64,000 bases of DNA. Origin: Pantoea brenneri (lineage in GTDB: Bacteria > Pseudomonadota > Gammaproteobacteria > Enterobacterales > Enterobacteriaceae). Positions 9,039 to 17,898 of this stretch are shown here, one piece after another (within the stretch, counting starts at the first letter, position 1; each line of letters starts with the position of its first letter). The stretch is taken from assembly GCA_002095305.1 (NCBI GenBank), contig MIEI01000008.1, positions 1 through 64,000 on the forward strand, in the 5' to 3' direction. Position numbers and translations under genes: made by a program. Below the pieces are notes generated by a model that saw only the letters and a program-made list of their open reading frames with translations, had not been told where the DNA came from and made no database searches.

Positions 9039-9983
9039 TCATCTTTCAGTACTGGTTTTTTTTAACTTATCGCTGTTTCGTAAAATATAACGTGGCCGGT
9101 TTTTGGTCTCCATATAGATGCGACCGATATATTCGCCGAGCACGCCAATGCCGATAAGCTGAACGCCGCCCAGAAACAGCACTGAAACCAGGATCGAGGG
9201 ATAGCCCGGCACCGGATTGCCAAACAGCAGTTTGTCGACAATCAGCCACAGGCCATAAAGAAAGGCTAATGAGGCGACCAGAAAACCAATGTACGACCAG
9301 ATACGAAGCGGGAAGGTCGAGAATGAGGTCAGTCCCTCCAGCGCCAGATTCCAGAGCTTCCAGCCGCTGAATTTACTGTTGCCCGCTATCCGTTCTGTAC
9401 GGATATATTCGACAATCTCTGTCTGCCCGCCAACCCAGCTAAGAATACCTTTCATGAATAAATTTTTTTCAGGCAGCAGCTTAATATTTTCCACCACTTC
9501 CCGTGACATCAGCCGGAAATCACCCACGTTCTCTTCTATCTGAGGATGGCTGATGCAATTATGCAGCTTATAAAACCAGTGCGCGGTTTTACGTTTCAGA
9601 TGGCCATCGGCGCTTCTGTCAATTCGCTTGGCTAAGACGATATCAGCACCCGCCTGCCACTTGCTGACCATTTGTGGGATCAGCGAAATCGGGTCCTGCA
9701 AATCAACGTCAATCGGAATGATGGCATCACCCGTAGCAGCTTCCAGGCCGGCGAACAGCGCCGCCTCTTTGCCAAAATTGCGGATAAAGGAGAGGGTACG
9801 CACCAGCGGATCGCACTGGCTAAGCTGGGCAATCAGCGCCCGGGTGGCATCCGTACTGCCATCGTCAATAAAAACGATCTCGACCTGCCACTCGGCAAAT
9901 GCGGCATATTTCCTGACGGCATCGTAAAAAAGAGGAATCACCTCTTCCTCATTGAAAACCGGCACCACCAGAGAAATCTTCAT
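9039..9983 (-). CDS. gtrB: GtrB, bactoprenol glucosyl transferase
   Basis: Transfers glucose from UDP-glucose to undecaprenyl phosphate on the cytoplasmic face of the inner membrane. 314 residues: a GT2-type catalytic domain with [15 protein letters not shown] at the N-terminus, [10 protein letters not shown], and the metal-site region IDVDLQDP, then two C-terminal membrane helices (about 230-255 and 265-290) with [13 protein letters not shown]. It closely resembles Shigella phage GtrB. It overlaps gtrA by 4 bp. The cluster is not in this position in E. coli. Confidence 0.92.
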   Translation of the reverse strand: MKISLVVPVFNEEEVIPLFYDAVRKYAAFAEWQVEIVFIDDGSTDATRALIAQLSQCDPLVRTLSFIRNFGKEAALFAGLEAATGDAIIPIDVDLQDPISLIPQMVSKWQAGADIVLAKRIDRSADGHLKRKTAHWFYKLHNCISHPQIEENVGDFRLMSREVVENIKLLPEKNLFMKGILSWVGGQTEIVEYIRTERIAGNSKFSGWKLWNLALEGLTSFSTFPLRIWSYIGFLVASLAFLYGLWLIVDKLLFGNPVPGYPSILVSVLFLGGVQLIGIGVLGEYIGRIYMETKNRPRYILRNSDKLKKTSTER

Positions 9984-10339
9984 TTATTTCCTTTAAACAC
10001 GATAAAGTGGGAAAAGATAAAGCCACAGGCCAGGCTCAGGGCCGAAGACGTTATCAGCGTAACGATCGGGTAAAGGCCGATCCGGTCCGCCAGATAGCCA
10101 ACACCAAAGGCCATCGCGCCCATAAATATCACGTACAAAATATAGCGAAAGGGTGTGGCTTGCTGATTAAAGGTCCAGCGTGCATTAACAAAGAATGAGA
10201 AGGTTACCGCCAGACCAAAGGCAATAACATTCGCGGTGGATTGCAGAAAGCCCTGACTGATACAGATAAAAAATGTGATCCAGTGGATCAGAGTATTCAA
10301 CACGCCAACGGTCAGGTATTTAGCAAAGAAGATAAGCAT
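9980..10339 (-). CDS. gtrA: GtrA, bactoprenol-linked glucose flippase
   Basis: 119-residue protein with four predicted membrane helices, resembling Shigella phage GtrA throughout ([16 protein letters not shown] at the start, [15 protein letters not shown] at the end). GtrA moves undecaprenyl-phosphate-glucose to the periplasmic side. It is first in the gtrA-gtrB-gtrC order. Upstream DNA is AT-rich and has no obvious ribosome-binding site, so expression may be weak or the start imperfectly assigned. Confidence 0.9.
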   Translation of the reverse strand: MLIFFAKYLTVGVLNTLIHWITFFICISQGFLQSTANVIAFGLAVTFSFFVNARWTFNQQATPFRYILYVIFMGAMAFGVGYLADRIGLYPIVTLITSSALSLACGFIFSHFIVFKGNK

Positions 10340-10483
10340 TTTATAATCGTTATTAATGAGTTGAGTGAAATATACAGCAAGTCAGCAACGATCAAAAGTT
10401 TCATACTGACAAAGATTGACAATCCCAGCTTCCTGCACAAATCGGCGGCAGGCAGTATAAAAGGCAGCCAAACGCCGGGTGAG

Positions 10484-10501
10484 TGTCAACTTTTCCTGAC
10501 A
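10484..10501 (+). promoter_or_regulatory. Candidate TyrR box upstream of tyrR
   Basis: TGTCAACTTTTCCTGACA matches the TyrR consensus TGTAAA-N6-TTTACA at 8 or 9 of 12 positions and has perfect TGTCA/TGACA ends. It lies 69 bp before the tyrR start, near a possible -10 TATCAT (10532-10537). Autorepression of tyrR is known in E. coli; the site here is inferred. Confidence 0.5.
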
Positions 10502-10569
10502 GAGCCCTTTCTGCTGGCGCATCTCTTAGCGTATCATCGGCCCATCTGAAGCTGATTAAGGCCATCACA

Positions 10570-12135
10570 ATGCGTCTGGAAGTGTTCTGTCAGGACCGAA
10601 TCGGTCTGACGCGTGAACTGCTCGACCTGTTGGTTGCGCGCAATATCGATCTGCGCGGTATCGAAATCGCGGCGTTAGGCCGCATCTACCTCAACTTTTC
10701 CGCGCTGGAATTTGATGCTTTCAGCAGCCTGATGGCAGAAATCCGGCGTACACCGGGCGTAACAGATGTGCGCACCGTAGCGTACATGCCGTCGGAACGT
10801 GAGCATCGTGCGTTGAGTGCGCTGCTGGTGGCGATGCCGGAACCGGTCTTCTCTATCGATCTGAAAAGTAAAGTGGAACTGGCGAACCCGGCGGCGCAGA
10901 ACCTGTTCAATCTCGACGAACAGAAGATGCGTAATTTCAGTGCCGGAAACCTGATTAACGGTTTCAATTTCATGCGCTGGCTGGAAAGCGAGCGGGTGGA
11001 AGCGCAGGCGCAGCACGTGGTGATTGAAGGGCGGGATTTCCTGATGGAAGCGCGACCGATCTATCTTTCCGGTGAAGAGGGTCAGAACGATCAGCCGGTT
11101 GGTGCCATGGTGATGCTGAAATCCACCGCGCGCATGGGCCAGCAGTTACAGAACCTGGTGGTAACCGACGAATCGGAGTTTGACCATATTGTCGCGGTGA
11201 CGCCAAAAATGCGTCAGGTTGTGGACCAGGCGCGCAAGCTGGCGATGCACGATGCGCCGTTGCTGATCATTGGTGACACTGGCACCGGTAAAGATATGCT
11301 GGCGCGCGCCTGTCATCTGCGCAGCGCGCGCGGTAAAAAGCCGTTCCTGGCGCTTAACTGCGCCTCGCTGCCGGATGATGTTGCCGAGAGCGAACTGTTT
11401 GGTCATGCCGCCGGGGCTTACCCGAATGCGCTGGAGGGTAAGAAAGGCTTCTTTGAACAGGCTAATGGCGGCTCTGTCTTGCTGGATGAGATCGGCGAGA
11501 TGTCGCCAAGAATGCAGACCAAGCTGCTGCGTTTCCTCAATGATGGGACTTTCCGCCGGGTCGGCGAAGAGCATGAAGTGCATGTCAATGTGCGCGTCAT
11601 CTGCGCCACCCAGAAGAACCTGATTGAGCTGGTGCAGCGCGGCGAATTCCGTGAGGATCTGTTTTACCGGCTGAACGTCCTGACCCTGCATCTGCCACCG
11701 CTACGCGACCGTCCGCAGGATATCCTGCCGCTGACCGAGATGTTTGTCGCCCGCTTCGCCGACGAACAGGGGATGCCTCGTCCGCGCCTGTCGCCGCAGC
11801 TTAATGCCTTTTTAACCCGCTATGCCTGGCCAGGTAACGTGCGTCAGTTGAAAAATGCGCTTTACCGCGCGCTGACCCAACTCGAAGGCTATGAACTGCG
11901 TCCTCAGGATATCGTGTTACCGGAGCAGGCGCTGGATGTGTCGTTGGGGGATGAGGCACTGGAAGGCACGCTGGATCAGATTACCAGCCGTTTTGAGCGT
12001 TCGATTCTGACCCGGCTCTATCTCTCCTATCCCAGCACCCGCAAGCTGGCTAAACGGCTCGGCGTATCGCACACCGCGATTGCCAATAAGCTGCGTGAAT
12101 ATGGATTGGGGCAGAAGCGAACTGAAAGTGAGTAG
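10570..12135 (+). CDS. tyrR: TyrR, transcriptional regulator of aromatic amino acid genes
   Basis: 521 residues: N-terminal ACT and PAS domains (MRLEVFCQDRIGLTRELLDLL...), a central AAA+ domain with Walker A GDTGTGKD near 235-242, and a C-terminal helix-turn-helix (STRKLAKRLGVSHTAIANKL). Where sigma-54 activators have GAFTGA, this protein has GAYPNA, so it should not drive sigma-54 promoters. It works at sigma-70 promoters with Tyr, Phe or Trp and ATP. The frame extends to 10483, but the ATG at 10570 gives the family N-terminus. Its E. coli neighbour tpx is kept. Confidence 0.95.
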   Translation: MRLEVFCQDRIGLTRELLDLLVARNIDLRGIEIAALGRIYLNFSALEFDAFSSLMAEIRRTPGVTDVRTVAYMPSEREHRALSALLVAMPEPVFSIDLKSKVELANPAAQNLFNLDEQKMRNFSAGNLINGFNFMRWLESERVEAQAQHVVIEGRDFLMEARPIYLSGEEGQNDQPVGAMVMLKSTARMGQQLQNLVVTDESEFDHIVAVTPKMRQVVDQARKLAMHDAPLLIIGDTGTGKDMLARACHLRSARGKKPFLALNCASLPDDVAESELFGHAAGAYPNALEGKKGFFEQANGGSVLLDEIGEMSPRMQTKLLRFLNDGTFRRVGEEHEVHVNVRVICATQKNLIELVQRGEFREDLFYRLNVLTLHLPPLRDRPQDILPLTEMFVARFADEQGMPRPRLSPQLNAFLTRYAWPGNVRQLKNALYRALTQLEGYELRPQDIVLPEQALDVSLGDEALEGTLDQITSRFERSILTRLYLSYPSTRKLAKRLGVSHTAIANKLREYGLGQKRTESE

Positions 12136-12157
12136 GTGACCTGCGAGGGTGATAAAA

Positions 12158-12190
12158 AAGCGGATAACCGGGTTATCCGCTTTTTTTTTT
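12158..12190. terminator. Bidirectional terminator between tyrR and tpx
   Basis: Stem AAGCGGATAACC/GGTTATCCGCTT with ten T on the + strand and an A-run (T on the - strand) before it. It serves convergent tyrR (+) and tpx (-); the T-run ends at the tpx stop. Confidence 0.9.
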
Positions 12191-12692
12191 ACTTCAGCGC
12201 TGCCAGCGCCGCGTCATAGTCCGGCTCAGTGGTAATTTCATCCACCAGCTGGCTATAAATCACCTTGTCGTCTTCATCCAGCACAATGACCGCGCGTGCC
12301 GTCAGGCCTTCCAGCGCACCATCGGCAATTTCCACACCGTAGTCATACTTAAACTCTGAACCGCGCAGGGTCGACAGCGTTACTACGTTGCTGAGGTTCT
12401 CTGCGCCACAAAAGCGCGACTGGGCAAACGGCAAATCAGCAGAGATGCACAGCACAACCGTGTTATTCAGTTCACCCGCCGCCTGATTAAACTTGCGTAC
12501 TGAAGAGGCACAGACGCCGGTATCAATGCTGGGGAAGATGTTCAGAATTTTACGTTTTCCTGCATACTCAGAGAGCGCAACGTTGACCAGGTTTTTTGCC
12601 ACCAGCGTGAATGCTTTGGCTTTATCGCCAGCCTGAGGAAACTGACCCGCAACCGGTACTGCGTTACCCTGAAAATGAACAGTCTGAGACAT
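12189..12692 (-). CDS. tpx: Tpx, lipid hydroperoxide peroxidase (atypical 2-Cys peroxiredoxin)
   Basis: Thioredoxin-dependent peroxidase of 167 residues that reduces alkyl and lipid hydroperoxides. Peroxidatic Cys61 ([14 protein letters not shown]), Cys82 and resolving Cys95 (SRFCGAE) are all in the E. coli positions. AAGGAATCAGT precedes the ATG. Divergent from ycjG with a 155-bp shared promoter region. Confidence 0.95.
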   Translation of the reverse strand: MSQTVHFQGNAVPVAGQFPQAGDKAKAFTLVAKNLVNVALSEYAGKRKILNIFPSIDTGVCASSVRKFNQAAGELNNTVVLCISADLPFAQSRFCGAENLSNVVTLSTLRGSEFKYDYGVEIADGALEGLTARAVIVLDEDDKVIYSQLVDEITTEPDYDAALAALK

Positions 12693-12847
12693 ACTGATTC
12701 CTTTTTGATGGTGAAGAGATCTGACTTATAAACGGCTAAAAACGCGCTATAGTCGTTGTTTATGACATAAAATTTAAGGGTTTACGAGTTCAATTATTGA
12801 GTTTAGCGCAGGCAGCCTGCCATTGCGTTGCAGATTCTGGAGAGTAA

Positions 12848-13831
12848 ATGAGAACGGTAAAAAGTTATCCCGAAGCCTGGCCGCTACATACGCCGTTTGT
12901 CATTGCCCGTGGAACACGCACTGAAGTAAAAGTGGTGGTGGTTGAAATTGAAGAGGCGGGCATGAAAGGGGTCGGTGAAGCGACGCCTTATGCACGCTAC
13001 GGTGAAACCGAAGCCTCGGTACTGGCACAAATCGCCTCGCTGCTGCCTGCCTTACAGCAGGGAATGACGCGCGAAGCGCTGCAACAGGCACTGCCCGCCG
13101 GCGCGGCGCGCAACGCTATCGATAGCGCGTTATGGGATCTGACGGCCCGCCAGCAACAGAGCAGCCTGTGGCAGCTCAGCGGCGTGGCGGCACCCGCGGG
13201 TGTGGTCACTGCCCAGACCGTCAGCATTGATACGCCGGAAGCGATGGCCAGCAGCGCCCAGGCGCTGTGGCAGCACGGGGCGACACTGCTGAAAATTAAG
13301 CTGGATAACAATTTTATTACCGAACGACTGATGGCGATCCGCGCCGCAGTGCCACAGGCGACGTTAATCGTCGACGCTAACGAATCGTGGCATGCGGAGG
13401 GACTGGCGGCGCGCTGTCAGCTGCTGGCCGATATCGGGGTGGCGATGCTGGAGCAGCCGTTGCCAGCGGGAGAAGATGCGGCGCTGGAGAACTTTATTCA
13501 TCCGTTGCCGATCTGCGCCGATGAAAGCTGCCACACCCGTGACAGCCTGGCCGCGCTGCGCGGTCGTTATGAGATGGTCAACATCAAGCTGGATAAAGCC
13601 GGTGGACTGACCGAGGCGCTGGCGCTGGCGGCGACGGCACAGCAGCAAGGCTTTGCGCTGATGCTTGGCTGCATGCTCTGTACCTCACGCGCCATTCGCG
13701 CCGCATTGCCGCTGGTGCCGCAAACCCGCTTTGCCGACTTAGACGGGCCGACCTGGCTGGCGGTCGACGCAGAACCAGCCATTAAAGTGCAGAACGGTCA
13801 GTTGATTATTGCTGCCAGCGCAGCAGATTAA
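12848..13831 (+). CDS. ycjG: L-Ala-D/L-Glu epimerase
   Basis: Enolase-superfamily enzyme (muconate lactonizing subgroup) that converts L-Ala-D-Glu from murein into L-Ala-L-Glu for use as a nutrient. 327 residues, with the catalytic lysines K151 (LLKIKLDN) and K247 (VNIKLDK) and the metal ligands in IVDANESW, LEQPL and ICADES. The last 26 bp overlap convergent mpaA. With mpaA and mppA it forms a murein-peptide recycling set. Confidence 0.94.
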   Translation: MRTVKSYPEAWPLHTPFVIARGTRTEVKVVVVEIEEAGMKGVGEATPYARYGETEASVLAQIASLLPALQQGMTREALQQALPAGAARNAIDSALWDLTARQQQSSLWQLSGVAAPAGVVTAQTVSIDTPEAMASSAQALWQHGATLLKIKLDNNFITERLMAIRAAVPQATLIVDANESWHAEGLAARCQLLADIGVAMLEQPLPAGEDAALENFIHPLPICADESCHTRDSLAALRGRYEMVNIKLDKAGGLTEALALAATAQQQGFALMLGCMLCTSRAIRAALPLVPQTRFADLDGPTWLAVDAEPAIKVQNGQLIIAASAAD

Positions 13832-14513
13832 CCATCATCTCCAGATAGGTTTCTGTGGCTTCATCCACTGAAATCACCGGCATTTCTGCCGTGACGCACG
13901 TCAGACTGAGATCCTTACACCAGCTACCAAACGAGCCTGGCGTGTCATAACCCACGCTACTGACGCGCGGCAGGCCGGTCTGTTGCGCCAGCCAGCCGCC
14001 GATCTCCGCCTGATGCGGATCGTCTATGCAGCCGAGTGGCTCGTGCCAGGAGACAATCCAGCGCGGCTTGAGCTGATGAATCAGGGCACACAGCGCCTGA
14101 GTTTCCGGTTCAGATGCCGGATGGCTGCCGGTGGATAAGGCGACGTCACGCGCGTCCGCCACGCTGTTCCAGCGATAGACCGTGTCGCCTGATTGCCAGT
14201 TCGCCGCCGGGAAATTGCGGTTAAGATCGACGCCGTTAGCATTAGCGCGCAATCCCAGTTGACAGCCATCCGGGTTGACCGCCAGCACCACGTGGTGACG
14301 GCGCAGCGCGTCCGGCAGCGTGCGAAGCGCAGCAGAGAGCGTGGCGATCGCCGCATTTTCGTCGCCGTGGGTGCCCGCCAGGATCAGTCCGCTGTCGGCA
14401 TCGCCCAGCGGAGCCGGGAACCACAGCAGCGGCGCGCCCAGCACTGAACGGCCATATTGCTGGTACGGAACGTCCAGTTTGCCGCGCAGCGGTCGTGGGT
14501 GTAATGACGACAT
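13806..14513 (-). CDS. mpaA: MpaA, murein tripeptide amidase
   Basis: Cytoplasmic M14-family zinc peptidase of 235 residues that cuts the gamma-D-Glu-meso-DAP bond of murein tripeptide. Zinc ligands are visible in AGTHGDENAA and in SWHEPLGC; RANANGVDLNRNFPAANW is the substrate-binding segment. E. coli MpaA has 242 residues. Its 3' end overlaps ycjG tail to tail. Confidence 0.92.
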   Translation of the reverse strand: MSSLHPRPLRGKLDVPYQQYGRSVLGAPLLWFPAPLGDADSGLILAGTHGDENAAIATLSAALRTLPDALRRHHVVLAVNPDGCQLGLRANANGVDLNRNFPAANWQSGDTVYRWNSVADARDVALSTGSHPASEPETQALCALIHQLKPRWIVSWHEPLGCIDDPHQAEIGGWLAQQTGLPRVSSVGYDTPGSFGSWCKDLSLTCVTAEMPVISVDEATETYLEMMVNLLRWQQ

Positions 14514-14668
14514 GGTGATTTCCTCTGAAAGGGTTTTCCTAAAAGTAGCGGAAAAGCGGCGCGCGGAAAATAGCTATTTATCAATCAGCAATTTGCGATA
14601 AAGTGCCGCAAGACAAGCTGCGTCGGCATCGGACCGGGGCAGCGCTTCTTTGGGGTAAAGGAGTGATG

Positions 14669-16288
14669 ATGGTTAAGACCTTTCGCATGACGCTGGCGGC
14701 GCTCAGCCTGAGCAGCGTACTCACACCCGCCATGGCGGCGACGCTACCCGCCGGCGCACAACTCGCTGACCAGCAACAGATTGTCCGTCATATCAAAGAT
14801 GAGCCCGCCTCGCTCGATCCGCTCAAAGCGGTGGGGCTGCCGGAAATTCAGGTTATCCGCGATCTGTTTGAAGGGCTGACCAATCAGGATGCGCACGGCA
14901 AAATCGTTCCTGGCGTGGCACAAAGCTGGAGCAGCAGCGATAACAAAACCTGGATCTTTACCCTGCGCAATAACGCCCGCTGGTCCAACGGCGAGCCGGT
15001 CACCGCTCAGGATTTCGTCTACAGCTGGCAACGTCTGGTCGATCCTAAAAACAGTTCGGCCTTTGCCTGGTTTGCCGGCTTAAGCGGTATTGAGAATGCA
15101 GCAGCGATCACCAAAGGCGAAATGACGCCCGACAAGCTGGGCGTGGTGGCTCAGGACAACAACCGGCTGAAAGTTACGCTCGACCGTCCGGTGCCGTGGT
15201 TCCCGGCGCTGGTCGCCAACGTGGCGCTGTTTCCGGTTCCGCAGCAGGTGATTCCCCGGCAGGGCGACAGCTGGACTGCGCCAGGCAAGCTGGTGGGTAA
15301 CGGCGCCTATCAGCTGAGCGAGCGGGTGGTGAATGAGAAAATTGTGCTGACGCGTAACCCGCACTACTGGGATGATGCCCATTCGGTTCTGACCAAAGTG
15401 ACCTTCGTACCGATCAACGAAGAGTCGAGCGCCACCAAACGCTACCGCTCAGACGATATCGACATTACCGAATCCTTTCCTAAAAACATGTATGCACTGC
15501 TGAAGAAAACGCTGCCGGGGCAGGTGTATACGCCGGACCAGCTCGGTACCTATTATTACGCGTTTAATACCCAAAAAGGCCCGACCGCGGATGTCCGGGT
15601 GCGTAAGGCGCTGTCATGGTCGATTGATCGCCAGGTTATTGCCGACAAGGTGCTGGGAACCGGCGAAAAGCCCGCGTGGCACTTTACGCCGGACGTCACC
15701 GCCGGCTTTAAGCCGTTGCCGTCATTCCAGCAGCAGCACGATCAAAACAGCCTCAATGCCCAGGCCAAAGCCCTGCTGGCCTCAGCCGGTTATGGACCGG
15801 ACAAGCCGCTGCGCCTCAAGCTGCTGTACAACACCTCTGAAAGCCATCAGAAAATCGCGATTGCGGTGGCCTCGATGTGGAAAAAGAACCTTGGCGTGGA
15901 TGTCACGCTGGAGAATCAGGAGTGGAAAACCTACATCGACAGCCGCAACAGCGGCAATTTCGACGTTATCCGCGCCTCATGGGTTGGCGATTACAATGAG
16001 CCCTCCACCTTCCTCAATCTGCTGACCTCGGGCAACAGCAGTAATATCGCGCGCTTCAGCAATGCGGAATACGACGCGGTACTCGCCAGGGCCAGCAAAG
16101 AGACCAGCGACCAGGCACGCAACAGTGATTACAACCGTGCCGAGCAGATTCTGGCTGCTCAGGCGCCGATCGCGCCGATCTACCAGTACACCAACGGCCG
16201 CCTGATTAAACCCTGGGTCAAAGGCTACCCGATCACCAACCCGGAAGATGTGGCCTACAGCCGCGAACTGTGGATTGAAAAGCACTAG
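14669..16288 (+). CDS. mppA: MppA, periplasmic murein tripeptide-binding protein
   Basis: Family 5 solute-binding protein of 539 residues that hands L-Ala-gamma-D-Glu-meso-DAP to the Opp permease. It has a signal peptide (MVKTFRMTLAALSL...PAMA-A) and the VRHIKDEPASLDPLKAVGLP segment that closely matches E. coli MppA. AAAGGAG (14657-14663) lies 5 bases before the ATG at 14669; the ATG at 14666 is an alternative. No permease gene is nearby, as in E. coli, where OppBCDF is shared. Confidence 0.92.
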   Translation: MVKTFRMTLAALSLSSVLTPAMAATLPAGAQLADQQQIVRHIKDEPASLDPLKAVGLPEIQVIRDLFEGLTNQDAHGKIVPGVAQSWSSSDNKTWIFTLRNNARWSNGEPVTAQDFVYSWQRLVDPKNSSAFAWFAGLSGIENAAAITKGEMTPDKLGVVAQDNNRLKVTLDRPVPWFPALVANVALFPVPQQVIPRQGDSWTAPGKLVGNGAYQLSERVVNEKIVLTRNPHYWDDAHSVLTKVTFVPINEESSATKRYRSDDIDITESFPKNMYALLKKTLPGQVYTPDQLGTYYYAFNTQKGPTADVRVRKALSWSIDRQVIADKVLGTGEKPAWHFTPDVTAGFKPLPSFQQQHDQNSLNAQAKALLASAGYGPDKPLRLKLLYNTSESHQKIAIAVASMWKKNLGVDVTLENQEWKTYIDSRNSGNFDVIRASWVGDYNEPSTFLNLLTSGNSSNIARFSNAEYDAVLARASKETSDQARNSDYNRAEQILAAQAPIAPIYQYTNGRLIKPWVKGYPITNPEDVAYSRELWIEKH

Positions 16289-16292
16289 CCGT

Positions 16293-16316
16293 TTGCGGCC
16301 TGTAGTCAGGCCGCAG
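16293..16316 (+). terminator. Hairpin after mppA
   Basis: TGCGGCCTG-TAGT-CAGGCCGCA forms a perfect 9-bp stem 5 bases after the mppA stop. No T-run follows, so it may protect the 3' end or end transcription only partly. Confidence 0.5.
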
Positions 16317-16405
16317 ACTGACATCTTTCTACACAGCCCGGTGATTGCAACTCAACGCCGCCACGCTAGACTGTATCGTATTGATTTTAGTAGTGAGGCA
16401 AGGTT

Positions 16406-17389
16406 GTGGATGTAATTGACGGAAAAGCATTGCAGGTTTCAGACGCCATTATTTCCTGCCAGCTGGATGGAAAGGGCGGGCTGATCCCGATTGCAGAAGA
16501 TGAAGTGATCCACTGCGAGCGGCCCTGCTGGCTGCATCTGAATTATACCCATCGTCAGAGCGCGGAATGGCTGCAATCGACGCCGCAAATCCCCGATGCG
16601 GTGCGTGACGCGTTAGCTGGCGATAGCATGCGGCCGCGCGTCAGCCGGCTGGGCGACGGGTTTATGATAGTGCTGCGAAGCGTCAATCATAACAGCGATG
16701 CGCGTCCCGACCAGTTGGTGGCGATGCGGGTGTTTATCAACGATAAACTGATTGTTTCGACCCGGCGGCGCAAAGTGTTCGCGGTGGATGAGGTGCTGAC
16801 CGATCTGCAAAACGGCAACGGGCCCATCGACTGTGGCAGCTGGCTGGTGGACGTTTGCGATGCGCTGACCGATCACACCAGCGAATTTATCGAAGAGCTG
16901 CACGACAAAATCATCGAAATGGAAGATGCGCTGCTGGACCAGCGGATGCCGGCGCGCGGCGAACTGGGCTTACTGCGCAAGCAGCTGATTGTGATGCGGC
17001 GTTATATGGCACCGCAGCGCGACGTGTATGCCCGGCTGGCCAGCGAGAAGCTGGCGTGGATGGACGACAGTGAACGGCGGCGGATGCAGGAGATTGCCGA
17101 TCGCCTCGGACGCGGACTGGATGACCTCGACGCTGGCGTGGCGCGGACCGCCATTCTGGCCGATGAGGTCGCCTCGCAGATGGCGGAGTCGATGAATCGC
17201 CGCACCTACACTATGTCGCTGATGGCGATGATTTTCCTGCCCGCCACCTTTCTCACCGGTTTGTTCGGCGTCAATCTGGGTGGCATCCCGGGTGGGGAGT
17301 GGCGTTACGGCTTTTCGATCTTCTGCCTGCTGCTGGTGGTGCTGGCGCTCAGCGTGGCCGGCTACCTGCGCAAGCGGCGCTGGCTGTAG
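16406..17389 (+). CDS. zntB: ZntB, zinc transporter of the CorA family
   Basis: Pentameric inner-membrane zinc transporter of 327 residues. A long cytoplasmic domain precedes two C-terminal membrane helices; the first ends in the selectivity motif GVN ([12 protein letters not shown]), and the tail is basic (RKRRWL). The start is GTG, as the N-terminus MDVIDGKAL aligns with the E. coli start. Downstream, as in E. coli, lies fnrS. Confidence 0.93.
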   Translation: MDVIDGKALQVSDAIISCQLDGKGGLIPIAEDEVIHCERPCWLHLNYTHRQSAEWLQSTPQIPDAVRDALAGDSMRPRVSRLGDGFMIVLRSVNHNSDARPDQLVAMRVFINDKLIVSTRRRKVFAVDEVLTDLQNGNGPIDCGSWLVDVCDALTDHTSEFIEELHDKIIEMEDALLDQRMPARGELGLLRKQLIVMRRYMAPQRDVYARLASEKLAWMDDSERRRMQEIADRLGRGLDDLDAGVARTAILADEVASQMAESMNRRTYTMSLMAMIFLPATFLTGLFGVNLGGIPGGEWRYGFSIFCLLLVVLALSVAGYLRKRRWL

Positions 17390-17467
17390 CGGTATCACCG
17401 GCGGATTGCGCTGACCGGCCTGAAAAACGCCACTCAACCAACGCTGGCAGCGCTAAGCGAAAAAAAG

Positions 17468-17481
17468 CTGATCGATATCAA
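17468..17481 (+). promoter_or_regulatory. FNR-binding site of the fnrS promoter
   Basis: CTGATCGATATCAA matches TTGAT-N4-ATCAA at 9 of 10 fixed positions. Its centre lies about 42 bp before the predicted fnrS 5' end, the usual place for class II FNR activation. The FNR gene itself is at 42.2-43.0 kb. Confidence 0.82.
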
Positions 17482-17516
17482 TAACCCTTAAGCGCGACTG
17501 ACGCAAACTCTCTCCC

Positions 17517-17638
17517 GCAGGTGAATGCAACGTCAAGCGATGGGCGTTGCGCTCCATATTGTCTTACTTCCTGATTTAGAATTAATGCATAGCACATTTA
17601 ATTCGAAACACGCCGGCCACTGTGCCGGCTTTTTTTTT
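17517..17638 (+). ncRNA. fnrS: FnrS, anaerobically induced small RNA
   Basis: Hfq-binding RNA induced by FNR without oxygen; it represses many genes of aerobic metabolism. The 5' half (GCAGGTGAATGCAACGTCAA through CTTACTTCCT, 17517-17571) is, to my recollection, identical to E. coli FnrS. The middle part is similar, and the end is a terminator (GCCGGC-CACTGT-GCCGGC, then nine T to 17638). The length of about 122 nt and the position after zntB are both as in E. coli. Confidence 0.92.
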
Positions 17639-17704
17639 GCCGCCTGGCTGTGATGCGTTTCCTTTCCTATGCTTAAACTTCATTCGCAAGAAAAGGAGCA
17701 CGGC

Positions 17705-17851
17705 ATGAACGCGATTCTTAACAGCGAGCCGATCCCCACGGATCCGACCCCGATTCCTGACCCGATTCCCCAGCCACAACCGCAACCCGATCCGCCACCG
17801 GACCCGGAGTTTCCGCCGGTAATGGATCCGCCACCGCACCGAAACATATAA
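17705..17851 (+). CDS. Proline-rich small protein (48 residues)
   Basis: An AAAAGGAG site lies 6 bases before the ATG. The peptide has 19 prolines in 48 residues, in PIP, DPIP, QPQP and two PPP units, with many Asp and Glu and no membrane helix or signal peptide. I recall a similar short proline-rich protein, YnaL, in E. coli, but cannot confirm the relation. The two PPP motifs should make translation depend on EF-P. It sits between the fnrS terminator and the ttcA terminator. Confidence 0.65.
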   Translation: MNAILNSEPIPTDPTPIPDPIPQPQPQPDPPPDPEFPPVMDPPPHRNI

Positions 17852-17881
17852 AAAAGGGCGTGCTGTTAACAGCACGCCCTT
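17849..17881 (-). terminator. Terminator of ttcA
   Basis: Perfect 12-bp stem AAGGGCGTGCTG/CAGCACGCCCTT with loop TTAA; on the minus strand it is followed by a T-run. It directly abuts the proline-rich gene and may end that transcript too. Confidence 0.85.
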
Positions 17882-17898
17882 AATCGTGGCGGAGTGGC

